Below, one piece after another: positions 27,317-36,048 of a stretch of 64,000 bases of DNA. The stretch is from Shewanella marina JCM 15074. Its GTDB lineage: Bacteria; Pseudomonadota; Gammaproteobacteria; Enterobacterales; Shewanellaceae. The stretch covers positions 62,001-126,000 of the forward strand of contig NZ_BALM01000001.1 in NCBI RefSeq assembly GCF_000614975.1. Direction: 5' to 3'. A model generated the notes under the pieces. The model saw only the letters and a program-made list of their open reading frames with translations. It had not been told where the DNA came from and did not search any database. Both the position numbers and the translations under genes were made by a program. Positions within the stretch are counted from its first letter, which is position 1; every line of letters begins with the position of its first letter.

Positions 27317-28196
27317 ACCATTGCTGATGGCTAGTTGCTTGTTATTAAGCTTATTAGTCAGTACTTCGCTTAGTGCTAAAGCGTTGCGTTCTCCGGTGCA
27401 AACTGGAGATGACATTATTGTCGCAAAAGGTGATATACCAACGCCGGCGAAGTATCATCAGGCCATTCAAGCAGAATTGGATTATGCCAGCCAAAATATC
27501 ACATCAATCATCTCGCTGCTTAATCAGCTTAATGTTGCTTTAAGCAGCGGTAATTTATCCCAAGCGCAGCAGTTTTATGTGCAAGCTCATCAACACTACG
27601 AGCGAGTAAGGCCGATTGTTAGGCTGTTTGGTCATGCAGATCGCATCATTAATTCGCGTGCTAGTTATTTTTTACAGGGTACATCAGATTATCGTTTTAA
27701 AGGATTTCACCTCGTTGAATACTTGCTATTTGACAGTAAAAACCTTGCGGCGGCTAAAGATGCGGTAGGTGAGCTATTGATGTACTGCCGAGATCTCAAG
27801 CAGCGGCTAGCACAAGAGCAAATTGACATTCCTAAGCTAGTGCAATCATCCGCAGATTTCATTGAGATGGCCATTGAAGTTAAGCTCGCTGGCAAGGAAA
27901 ACCTATATAGTCATTCAGACATCGCTGATATGGCAGCTAACGTGCAAGGTTCTCAACATATTATTGAAGAACTCTCAGCGTTTATTCCGCAGTCAATGCT
28001 CAAGCAAATTAATCGTAATTATCAACAAATTAACGCAATTATGTCGCATTACGTCACTGCCAATGGTCAATACAAAACCTTTGAGGCGCTAACTTGGCAT
28101 GACAAGAAAAAGCTCTATTCCCTATTGTCACAACAAGCCAACTTACTGGCGACGCTAAGAGCCATATTAGACGTTGCAGTGTATTATAAGTTTTAG
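27300..28196 (+). CDS. M75 (imelysin-like) EfeM/EfeO C-domain protein
   Basis: A 298-residue periplasmic protein with a signal peptide (to about 26, LSAKA) and one helical M75 domain. The HXXE metal motif is seen at H137-E140 (KGFHLVEYLLF). It lacks the cupredoxin domain of full EfeO and so is of the EfeM type. It is thought to bind iron for the FTR1 permease. Its start lies inside the end of the permease gene, which favours translational coupling. Confidence 0.85.
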   Translation: MNSKAKPLLMASCLLLSLLVSTSLSAKALRSPVQTGDDIIVAKGDIPTPAKYHQAIQAELDYASQNITSIISLLNQLNVALSSGNLSQAQQFYVQAHQHYERVRPIVRLFGHADRIINSRASYFLQGTSDYRFKGFHLVEYLLFDSKNLAAAKDAVGELLMYCRDLKQRLAQEQIDIPKLVQSSADFIEMAIEVKLAGKENLYSHSDIADMAANVQGSQHIIEELSAFIPQSMLKQINRNYQQINAIMSHYVTANGQYKTFEALTWHDKKKLYSLLSQQANLLATLRAILDVAVYYKF

Positions 28197-28207
28197 GTGA
28201 AAATACG

Positions 28208-29470
28208 ATGAAAAACACGCAAAACTTGGCGACTGCAGTTGTATCTCGCCGCAATGTTCTCAAAGCCATCGCTGCAGGTAGTGCAGCTTTAACATTACCA
28301 AGTATGGCTGCATCTGCGCCAAAGACGTGCCATGACTACGCTAAAGTGATCAAGTTTAACGATTTGCATCAAGCTGGGGTGATCACCAAAGAGCAAAAAG
28401 ATGCCTCATTTATTGCTTTTGATGTTACGACAGAAAGCCTTGATGAGCTTGAGCAGTGCTTTAAAATCCTCACCGATCGCATCGCCTATTTGACCCAAGC
28501 TCATGCTATTACGCCCAACACTAACGACAAATTACCCCCTCGTGAATCCGGTATTTTAGGCAGTTACTTAAAACCAGATGCCCTTACAATTACCGTGGCA
28601 CTTGGAGAGAGTTTGTTTGATTCTCGTTTTGGCTTTAGTGCATTTAAACCTAAGCGTTTGGTTGAAATGAAGAGTTTTCCGAATGATCGATTAGAGCAAG
28701 ATTGGTGTGGCGGTGACATCACACTACAAATCTGTGCTAACAGCCCTGAGAGCGTGATTTACGCCCTGCGTGATATTATTCGGCACACCAGTGCTTACCT
28801 TATTCCTGTTTGGAAAATGGATGGATTTCTACCGTCACGTAATATCGATAACCAATCAACACCTATTAACTTATTTGGTTTTAAAGATGGCACGGGTAAT
28901 GCGCCAGCTGAAAGCTCTCAACTTATGGATGACATCGTTTGGGTAACGGATGATGACAAGGACCATGCGTGGTGTGTGGGAGGTAGCTATCAGGCCATCC
29001 GCTTGATTCGTTTTAATCTAGAGTTTTGGGATCGAACGCCGTTAGAAGATCAAGAAAATGACTTTGGTCGTCACAAAGTCAGCGGTGCACCAATCGGTAT
29101 GAAACATGAGCAAGACTCACCGGAGTTTGATAAAGATCCCCACGGAGATCGCATCTTGTTTGACTCTCATATACGTCGAGCAGAGCCTCGTAATCCTCAT
29201 CGTTATACCGCAGAGCTTCGGCGCCGAAGTTATAGTTACTCTCTGGGGGTCAGCAGTACTGGCGCTCTCGATATGGGGCTGATTTTTGTTTGTTATCAGC
29301 AAAACCTAAAGACAGGATTTATCGATACACAAAAACGGTTAAATGGAGAGCCGTTAGAGCGTTATGTAAAACCTTTCGGTGGTGGTTACTATTTTGTACT
29401 GCCTGGTTTGGATGGTAAGCAAACATATTTTGGACATCAACTGATTGAATTGGCAAAAAAGGTGGCTTAG
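28208..29470 (+). CDS. efeB: EfeB-type DyP heme peroxidase, Tat-exported
   Basis: A 420-residue dye-decolorising peroxidase. The Tat signal SRRNVLKA (13-20) precedes a hydrophobic stretch ending AASA. The DyP motif GXXDG appears as FGFKDGTGNAP, with the expected proximal heme His in PRNPHRYTAEL and the conserved Arg in LRRRSYSY. EfeB oxidises ferrous iron for uptake by the FTR1 permease. It is the last gene of the operon, 11 bases after the M75 gene, with a ribosome site GGTGA. Confidence 0.92.
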   Translation: MKNTQNLATAVVSRRNVLKAIAAGSAALTLPSMAASAPKTCHDYAKVIKFNDLHQAGVITKEQKDASFIAFDVTTESLDELEQCFKILTDRIAYLTQAHAITPNTNDKLPPRESGILGSYLKPDALTITVALGESLFDSRFGFSAFKPKRLVEMKSFPNDRLEQDWCGGDITLQICANSPESVIYALRDIIRHTSAYLIPVWKMDGFLPSRNIDNQSTPINLFGFKDGTGNAPAESSQLMDDIVWVTDDDKDHAWCVGGSYQAIRLIRFNLEFWDRTPLEDQENDFGRHKVSGAPIGMKHEQDSPEFDKDPHGDRILFDSHIRRAEPRNPHRYTAELRRRSYSYSLGVSSTGALDMGLIFVCYQQNLKTGFIDTQKRLNGEPLERYVKPFGGGYYFVLPGLDGKQTYFGHQLIELAKKVA

Positions 29471-29548
29471 TAAAGGAGAGTTTTACCATATAGCTTATTT
29501 AATGTTTATTTATCTGTTTATGTTATTAGCTTAATGGTGATGCTTGGT

Positions 29549-29567
29549 ATAAATTCTAATCATTCTC
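29549..29567. promoter_or_regulatory. Possible Fur box upstream of the peroxiredoxin gene
   Basis: The stretch ending TCTAATCATTCTC matches the Fur consensus at about 13 of 19 positions, strong on one side only. It lies 17 bases before the start codon. Weak evidence. Confidence 0.35.
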
Positions 29568-29583
29568 ATCATAAGGAATGTAT

Positions 29584-30123
29584 ATGACATATTCAGTAAA
29601 GTTAAAGGCAGGTGACTCTTTTCCTGATATTCAGGCGACATTGCTTGATGGCTCAGCTGTGACATTGGGTCAGCCAAGTGGTGATGCCACATGGCAAGCG
29701 GTAGTGGTGTATCGTGGTCGACATTGTCCGCTATGCACCAAATATCTTAATGCACTAGCGTCGTATACTCAGGCGTTAGCTGAAATTGGGGTTGATATTA
29801 TTGCGGTGTCTGCAGACTCAAAAAGCCAGTTAGAACAGCATCTAACTCAGCTTGATATCAATTTTGCGATGGCTTATGGTTTATCGCAAGCTCAGCTTGA
29901 ACAGTTAGGTTTGTATATTTCAGTGCCGCGTAGCGCACAAGAAACGGATCACAATTTTGCTGAACCAGGGCTGTTTATTGTCAATGAGCATGGACAATTG
30001 CATGTGGTCGATATTGCCAATAATCCATTTACGCGACCTGATTTACAAACCTTAGTCAACGGGCTCGCTTGGATCCGTAATCCTGATAATCATTATCCTA
30101 TTCGTGGTACATTTAGTTATTAG
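29584..30123 (+). CDS. AhpC/TSA-family peroxiredoxin-like protein
   Basis: A 179-residue thioredoxin-fold protein. The active region is VVYRGRHCPLCTKYLNAL, in which the first cysteine is the likely peroxidatic residue and CXXC is present. FPDIQATLLDGSAVTL is the usual first strand. No signal peptide, so cytoplasmic. It should reduce peroxides, fitting its place beside the iron importer, though the exact thiol partner is unknown. ATG at 29584 is chosen because AAGGA lies six bases upstream; the ATG at 29578 touches it. Confidence 0.82.
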   Translation: MTYSVKLKAGDSFPDIQATLLDGSAVTLGQPSGDATWQAVVVYRGRHCPLCTKYLNALASYTQALAEIGVDIIAVSADSKSQLEQHLTQLDINFAMAYGLSQAQLEQLGLYISVPRSAQETDHNFAEPGLFIVNEHGQLHVVDIANNPFTRPDLQTLVNGLAWIRNPDNHYPIRGTFSY

Positions 30124-30129
30124 TTAATC

Positions 30130-30152
30130 AGGGGCATTCAGCCCCTTTTTTA
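30130..30152 (+). terminator. Terminator after the peroxiredoxin gene
   Basis: AGGGGC / GCCCCT stem with loop ATTCA, followed by six T's. Confidence 0.85.
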
Positions 30153-30281
30153 TATCAGAATAAAATTTTTAATATTAGTTTGAAATTTTTTATTAGTTCA
30201 CTTGTTCTTATTCATTACACATATAACACATTTATTTTTTACTTTTAGTGATTTTTAAATTAGTCAATATTGGAGTTAATG

Positions 30282-30710
30282 ATGAATATTAATATGAATA
30301 AGTTATCAGCTTTACTTGTTACAATCGGATTGTCGTTATCATTTAATACTGTCGCTGCAACCATCACTTTTCCGGCTGAATTAGAAGTGGAAGGCATTAA
30401 TGGTGAGCATGGTCAATACGGGCAAACTGTTGAAGTGACGTCTGGCAAGCAGCTCATCATGGTGCGTTATCGTGAGATGTTTCATGGGCCTAGTGCAGAT
30501 AGTGGCCGCTTTACGACATCAAATAAGCTCTATCTACAAGCGGATATAAAGCAAGGGGAGTATCAGGTGAGCTTGCCTGATATTCATTCTGAAATCGCCG
30601 CCCATCAGTTTATTAATGCGCCGCAAATTATGTTGGTTGATAGTCAAGGTAACACAGAAACTAAAACATTATTAACTAACTATCAGATGATGGCGTTATT
30701 AATAGAGTAA
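30282..30710 (+). CDS. DUF2057 (YccT-like) secreted protein, short form
   Basis: A 142-residue protein with a signal peptide (to about TVAA). ITFPAELEVEGING, GKQLIMVRY and HQFINAPQIMLVD match the N-terminal two thirds of YccT (UPF0319/DUF2057). The family is typically about 220 residues, so the C-terminal third is absent; no matching frame is seen downstream. Function unknown. The second ATG is preferred because GGAG lies six bases upstream. Confidence 0.72.
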   Translation: MNINMNKLSALLVTIGLSLSFNTVAATITFPAELEVEGINGEHGQYGQTVEVTSGKQLIMVRYREMFHGPSADSGRFTTSNKLYLQADIKQGEYQVSLPDIHSEIAAHQFINAPQIMLVDSQGNTETKTLLTNYQMMALLIE

Positions 30711-31024
30711 TACTTTATTTAAATATTATTTATTTTAAATGGTCTGTTTTTTATTTTATAAATAAATGTTTAGTTAGGCTAATTCTATAAAACGAAGACA
30801 TTCAAATATTAATTGTTAATCTACATTTATATCGTTTCAGTGATCCGCTTTTTAACGTTGCAAGAGACTCGTTGTGCGCTTATTGGTTAAAACAGTAAGA
30901 TCGAACCCTTTAGTACCATAACATTTAAAGCTAAACGGTTCGATTTGCTGCTATAATCCCCATACTGCATTCCTGTTACGCATTTGCGGACAGCCTGTTT
31001 ATCAAATTTTCACTGAGATCTGCA
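30711..31024. other. Leader/promoter region of rhlE
   Basis: AT-rich. An 8-bp inverted repeat ATCGAACC (30900-30907) and GGTTCGAT (30937-30944) is followed by a good -10 TATAAT at 30952-30957, about 68 bases before the rhlE ATG. No gene seen. Confidence 0.45.
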
Positions 31025-32434
31025 ATGGCATTTTCTAAGCTTGGATTAAGCGATCCTATTTTAAAAGCGGTAACCGAACTGGGTTATCAAACACCTACAT
31101 CTATTCAATCTAAGACCATCCCAGTAGTTCTGAGTGGCCGCAATGTTATTGCAGCAGCGCAAACGGGTACAGGTAAAACTGCAAGTTTTGTATTACCGAT
31201 TTTAGAAAAACTGAGTCAAGCACAGACGCAACGTAAAAAACGTGTGCGTGCCTTAATTCTTGCGCCAACTCGCGAGCTAGTCGTGCAGGTTGAACGTAAT
31301 GTTGCCTTGTATAGTAAACACTTACCACTGACATCATTAGCGATGTATGGTGGTGTTGATGCAAAAGCACAAAAGCAGGCATTAATTGAAGGTGTTGATA
31401 TCCTAGTGGCGACTCCTGGTCGTTTACTTGATATGTATACTCAACGTGCTGTGCATTTTGATGAACTTGAAGTGCTGGTACTTGATGAAGCTGACCGTAT
31501 GCTAGATATGGGCTTTATTGAAGACATCAATAAGATTTTAGAAAAGCTACCAGAAGCTAGACAAAGTTTACTGTTTTCTGCCACTTTGAATAATCAAGTG
31601 CGTGCTTTAGCGAAGACGGCCATTGTTAAGCCTGTAGAAATATCAGTGATTAGCGATAACGATGCTAAGCCTAAAATTAAGCAGTGGTTGGTTGCGGTTG
31701 ATAAAGATAAAAAGTCGGCATTATTGAGCCAGTTGATCCAAGAGCATAATTGGCAGCATGCATTAATCTTTATTGAAACAAAGCAAGGCGCGGCTAAGCT
31801 TGTTAGCCAACTTGAGAAACGTGGCATTGTTGCCGAGGCGTTTCATAGTGGTCGTAGCCAAGCGATTCGTGAGCAATTACTGGCTGACTTTAAAACCGGA
31901 AAAGTGGGTTTATTAGTCGCTACGGGTGTTGCTGCTCGTGGTATTGATATTGACGATTTACCGCTTGTGGTGAACTACGATTTACCATTTCCTGCATCTG
32001 ACTATATTCATCGTATTGGTCGTACAGGCCGTGCTGGTGCTACGGGTGAAGCGGTATCATTTTTATCAAAAGATGACTTTAAGAACCTTTGCGCAATTGA
32101 AAGTAAGCTAGGGCACATTATTGATCGCGTCGAAGTTGAAGGTTTTGCACCTAAAAAGCCAATGCCTGTATCAATTTTAAACTATGTGCCGAAAGCAAAA
32201 AAACAAAATGATGCTAAAGCAATAAAAGAAGCTAAAGCGAGCGATAGCCGTGATCCATATGCGAACAGTAAGGTACCTAGCACGACCACTAAAAAGCCGC
32301 GTACGCCTAAGCCTAAAATAGGGCAGTTAACCTTGAATAAAGGTAAATCTGCTGAGCGTGGTAAAGAGAGTGCTGTTCGTAGCAGTAAACCCAAACCAAG
32401 TACTGACAATAAAGTGAATCCTTGGAATAACTGA
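31025..32434 (+). CDS. rhlE: DEAD-box ATP-dependent RNA helicase RhlE
   Basis: A 469-residue RNA helicase involved in ribosome assembly and RNA turnover. The motifs are in order: Q motif (YQTPTSIQ), I AAQTGTGKT, Ia APTRELVVQ, II VLDEADRMLDMGF, III LLFSATL, V VATGVAARGIDID and VI HRIGRTGRAG. A basic, low-complexity tail follows from about residue 385 (repeated KPK and KAKK). RhlE rather than another DEAD protein is suggested by MAFSKLGLSDPILKAV and tail type. Confidence 0.88.
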   Translation: MAFSKLGLSDPILKAVTELGYQTPTSIQSKTIPVVLSGRNVIAAAQTGTGKTASFVLPILEKLSQAQTQRKKRVRALILAPTRELVVQVERNVALYSKHLPLTSLAMYGGVDAKAQKQALIEGVDILVATPGRLLDMYTQRAVHFDELEVLVLDEADRMLDMGFIEDINKILEKLPEARQSLLFSATLNNQVRALAKTAIVKPVEISVISDNDAKPKIKQWLVAVDKDKKSALLSQLIQEHNWQHALIFIETKQGAAKLVSQLEKRGIVAEAFHSGRSQAIREQLLADFKTGKVGLLVATGVAARGIDIDDLPLVVNYDLPFPASDYIHRIGRTGRAGATGEAVSFLSKDDFKNLCAIESKLGHIIDRVEVEGFAPKKPMPVSILNYVPKAKKQNDAKAIKEAKASDSRDPYANSKVPSTTTKKPRTPKPKIGQLTLNKGKSAERGKESAVRSSKPKPSTDNKVNPWNN

Positions 32435-32482
32435 TTAATAGATAATGAGTTAAGCTACAATTAGTTAATCGATAACGACTTT

Positions 32483-32512
32483 AAAAGCGAACTATTTCAG
32501 TTCGCTTTTTTA
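32483..32512 (+). terminator. Terminator after rhlE
   Basis: AAAAGCGAACT and AGTTCGCTTTT form an 11-bp stem with loop ATTTC and further T's. Confidence 0.88.
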
Positions 32513-32581
32513 TTGTCTAAATTTGCTAATGAGTAACAATAGTCGTTATGGTGTTAAGGGGTAGCTGATGAGTATCTGTTA

Positions 32582-33859
32582 ATGAACTATGACATAGAGC
32601 ACGCGCTACAGCAGTTATATATAAGTCATTCACCACAACTGCTTGCTGTGTTAACCCGTATATTTGGTGCTCACCAACTGCAAATTGCTGAAGATGTGTT
32701 ACATGACACTTATGCCCAAGCATTAACGCATTGGCAGCAACAAGGAATGCCTAAACAACCTCAAGCTTGGCTGACTAAAGCCGCTAAAAACCGCGCCATT
32801 GATATCATCCGTGCTAATCGTACTCAATTAAAATACGCAACTGATTTACAACAGTTATTAACCAGTGAGTGGGCACTAACTGCGCAGGTTCAATTTGAAT
32901 TTGAGGCTGATAATATTAAAGATGATCAACTGCGCATGATGTTTATGTGCTGCCATCCAGATATCAAGTCTGCGAATCGTCTACCTTTTGTATTAAATGT
33001 ATTATGCGGTATGTCGACGGGCGCGATTGCCGATGCGTTATTTATTGAGCAAAGCACAGTAAAAAAGCGATTATTAAGAACCAAACAACAACTACGAGAG
33101 CATCACTTTTGTATTCCTGATGAGCAACAAATACCGGCGGCTTTAGCCAGTGTGCATACTATTTTATATCTGTTATTTAATGAGGGATTTTATGGTAAAT
33201 CGGCTGATAAGGACTCAAATAGACAGCGTTGCCAAGAGGCGATTGGGTTGCTTAAACTATTAGTTGATGACAGTCGTTTCTATCATCGTGACAGCCTTGC
33301 ACTGTTTGCATTAATGCATTTTTTGATTGCTCGAATTGATGCTAAAACAGATCAGTTAGGTAATATTATCCCTCTTGATTTACAAGATCGTCGTTGCTGG
33401 CAGCAACAGTATTTAAATACTGGCTATTTTTTCATGTCGCAGGCCAAAAAAATGGCTGATAGGGGGAGTAGCCGTTTTTATTATGAAGCACAAATTGCTG
33501 AAATTCACAGCCAAGCAGAGAGTTTTGCTGATACTGATTGGCCTAAAATTGTGACTTGTTATCAGCATTTATTTAAGTTAACTCAATCACCTATCATTAG
33601 ACTGAATCAGGCCATCGCAATGGCATATGCTGGAGATGAATTAGCGGCGTTATTAGTGGTTGAGCAAGCCGCTGAGCATAAATTATTGCGCCAATCCTAT
33701 ATGCCGTTAGCCACACAGGCACATATACAAGCTAAGTTAGGGCATAAGCAGCAAGCTTATTTATTAGCTGAGCAAGCACAAAAGCAAGGAGGCACTGCTA
33801 TTGAACATCAACAAATGATGTCACAAATAGAGCGCCTATTGGCTGCTAGTCGAGATTAA
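32582..33859 (+). CDS. ECF RNA polymerase sigma factor with C-terminal DUF6596/TPR extension (ECF42-like)
   Basis: A 425-residue sigma-70 family protein. Region 2 is visible as IAEDVLHDTYAQALTHW and WLTKAAKNRAIDIIR, and region 4 as GMSTGAIADALFIEQSTVKKR. A long helical C-terminal part follows from about residue 190 (YLLFNEGFYG, LALFALMHFL, LGHKQQAYLLAEQA), as in sigma factors of the ECF42 group. That group is usually linked to a YCII/DGPF protein; a YCII gene lies convergent here and its last 14 bases overlap this gene. Target promoters are unknown. Confidence 0.83.
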   Translation: MNYDIEHALQQLYISHSPQLLAVLTRIFGAHQLQIAEDVLHDTYAQALTHWQQQGMPKQPQAWLTKAAKNRAIDIIRANRTQLKYATDLQQLLTSEWALTAQVQFEFEADNIKDDQLRMMFMCCHPDIKSANRLPFVLNVLCGMSTGAIADALFIEQSTVKKRLLRTKQQLREHHFCIPDEQQIPAALASVHTILYLLFNEGFYGKSADKDSNRQRCQEAIGLLKLLVDDSRFYHRDSLALFALMHFLIARIDAKTDQLGNIIPLDLQDRRCWQQQYLNTGYFFMSQAKKMADRGSSRFYYEAQIAEIHSQAESFADTDWPKIVTCYQHLFKLTQSPIIRLNQAIAMAYAGDELAALLVVEQAAEHKLLRQSYMPLATQAHIQAKLGHKQQAYLLAEQAQKQGGTAIEHQQMMSQIERLLAASRD

Positions 33860-34195
33860 CAACTTCTCTTACTTCAACGGTTACATCCGGGCTGTGAAGT
33901 ACTGGGCATTGTTTAGCTAAAGTGACCGCTTGCTCAATAGTTTCTGCCTTGATAATTGAATAGCCTGAAACTAACTCTTTAAACTCTGCTGCAGCAATAT
34001 CTGTGACAACGCCATCAGGCTAATTTGTTTGCCTGAGTATTCCAATGGCGATCCACCTGAAACCAGTAATTGTTTGGCAGCCAAGTCGCCAAGCCACTGT
34101 TGCCATTGCTGCATTACTTCAGCCATTTGCGCTTCTGAAGTATGGTCCATCCAATCAGGATCGCCGCCTTTATAAATCAGCATATAATCTTTCAT
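33846..34195 (-). CDS. YCII-family protein (frameshifted in this sequence)
   Basis: Restored length is 116 residues, normal for the family. The start reads MKDYMLIYKGGDPDWMDHT, the middle LLVSGGSPLEYSGKQIS. As written it stops early at 33971, after the GG at 34018-34019. One added base (CCC on the minus strand) gives SPDGVVTDIAAAEFKELVSG then AETIEQAVTLAKQCPVL and EVREVVNLD. YCII proteins are small ferredoxin-like-fold proteins, often encoded beside ECF sigma factors. Here it is opposite in strand and overlaps the sigma gene by 14 bases at the 3' ends. Exact role unknown. Confidence 0.75.
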
Positions 34196-34301
34196 ATAAA
34201 CTCCTTTTGTAAAAATCGAGATTAAGACTGTCGTCTTATTTTAATAACGATCGAGTGATTAAAATGGAGACATTTATGTATTTATTAACTTATGAAAAAA
34301 G

Positions 34302-35435
34302 TTACTCATCAAGAATTTTGGCATTAAAGATAACCACTTCGGTATCAATGGTATGGTCCATATCATCAATGACGACCACTAATCCTTGAAAGACATAAAT
34401 GACCAACATTTGTACCACGATGCCAGTTATTCCTACGGTTGCAAAGAGGATTAATAGGAAATAGAGATGGGCAATGCGATTCATCCATTTGTAAAACGCA
34501 GGATGGAACACCAGTTGTGTTTTACTAAAAAAAGCAGTCATAGTTGGTACTAAACCACGGTGATAGGGCACATCCATACTGGGTCTATCTATAATAGCGA
34601 CTCGAATTTGATGCAGCAGGCGATTGGTATGTTGCTTCATCAGTGAGTAGGAGAGTTGTTCATTAAGGAATTTCTGCAGATCGCTGCGCCACTCTGTAAA
34701 TGGGATATTGTGCTGTTCTTTACCTAATAGTTCGATATCACGTTCAAAGGCGGCTAGATTGTCCATGGCTTGGCGATGTAATTCGGTAATCTCTAATTGT
34801 TTACGTTTTACGATGCCAAAGGTGATTGCTAATGCAATACCAAATACGGCACCGACCGATGTCACTGCAATAGAAAGTGATGGGCTATTTGAATAGGTAA
34901 AAATATCAAAATCGGTCACCTTATTGAGTTCAAGTAGTAGTACTCTAATACTTAAATGGACTGCCATGGTGCCAAATACAAGAGTCAGAACTGAAGTACC
35001 AAATACTTCAGTGAGCTGATGACCCACGCGCAATAGCCTCACTAATCTAAGTAATCGAAATAATCGTAATAGCACCAACATATCAATGGCATTAGAATCA
35101 ATAATACCCAGTGGTTGTAGTACCACTAACAATGAAGGCAGTGTCGCTAGAATTTCAGCAAAAAGTTGTGCCAGTTCTTGTGGGCTACGGCGGTTAATTG
35201 TTTTAAGTTGTAAGCCAATATCTAGGCTAAAAACCAGTAGGAAAAATAGTTCAATTAACCATAATTGAGGACTACCAATCGGTAACGCAGTAGGATATTC
35301 ATGCTCAATGAATAGCAATAAAATAGAACAGATTACAGTGAAGGTTAAGAGACTGAAATAACGTTTGCCGTTATCAGTATTGGGATTACTTAATGAGGAT
35401 AAAAATGAAATACTAGTATTAGAATACATGTCCAT
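34302..35435 (-). CDS. Membrane protein with voltage-sensor-like S4 segment and no pore
   Basis: A 377-residue protein. Residues about 28-140 have four hydrophobic segments, the last with five arginines every third position (R124, R127, R130, R133, R136: LRLFRLLRLVRLLRVG), the hallmark of an S4 voltage sensor. No potassium-channel selectivity filter follows. Further helices lie at about 145-170 and 185-210, then a cytoplasmic-looking helical region (215-305) and two helices near 325-360 that end in a segment like DUF4239 proteins. Function unknown; could be a voltage-gated proton or anion channel or a sensor. The DUF4239 link is a weak resemblance. Confidence 0.6.
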   Translation of the reverse strand: MDMYSNTSISFLSSLSNPNTDNGKRYFSLLTFTVICSILLLFIEHEYPTALPIGSPQLWLIELFFLLVFSLDIGLQLKTINRRSPQELAQLFAEILATLPSLLVVLQPLGIIDSNAIDMLVLLRLFRLLRLVRLLRVGHQLTEVFGTSVLTLVFGTMAVHLSIRVLLLELNKVTDFDIFTYSNSPSLSIAVTSVGAVFGIALAITFGIVKRKQLEITELHRQAMDNLAAFERDIELLGKEQHNIPFTEWRSDLQKFLNEQLSYSLMKQHTNRLLHQIRVAIIDRPSMDVPYHRGLVPTMTAFFSKTQLVFHPAFYKWMNRIAHLYFLLILFATVGITGIVVQMLVIYVFQGLVVVIDDMDHTIDTEVVIFNAKILDE

Positions 35436-35530
35436 TGCCGTTCATTGGGCATCCTGCCCTGAATGTATTCTTAGATTGTCAGTTTTGGCTAAATAAATGT
35501 CAAATTTACCTAGCCTTAAAAGAAATTATA

Positions 35531-35815
35531 TTAACGTAATTGCTGCCATGTTGAGGCGTGGGTTGGTTCGATTTTTGGCTCTGCTTGATTATGTTGTATT
35601 ACGCTAAAAGTGATCATTAGCATGACGACGGTTAAACCTAAAAATCGTTTTGAAAATAAACAAAACAACGCGATACCTGTTAATAATATTAATATAGCTT
35701 GCCATGCATTTAAGTTAAGTTTATCCATTACTGGATCCATTCTGTCATAAAAGGTGTGCAACATAGCAAAGCCTACCGCAACAATGCCGATACCAGCGAA
35801 TACTTTAAAATTCAT
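35531..35815 (-). CDS. Hypothetical small membrane protein, 94 residues
   Basis: Not recognised. It has three hydrophobic stretches (about 3-19, 38-54 and 60-76), so it is probably an inner-membrane protein, with a polar tail (KIEPTHASTW). It stands alone upstream of the voltage-sensor-like gene on the same strand, about 95 bases away. ATG follows AAGGATAG on the minus strand, a good ribosome site. Confidence 0.6.
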   Translation of the reverse strand: MNFKVFAGIGIVAVGFAMLHTFYDRMDPVMDKLNLNAWQAILILLTGIALFCLFSKRFLGLTVVMLMITFSVIQHNQAEPKIEPTHASTWQQLR

Positions 35816-36048
35816 GATTGTCTATCCTTAACTCACATCAAACTAAAACGCAAAATTGTTACACATACTACAAAAGTACTTAACTTTGCCGAATTTTAGG
35901 TTTAAACAGGCATTAAACAACTAGTAATTACATAAAATGTGGTGTAGCGCACAAGTTTATTGTTGTTTAATTATTGTGCGCTCTTGTCTGTCAGAATGAA
36001 ACCGCTTTTTCAGCATAAATTAGATTATTTAATTGGAGACTTAGACGG

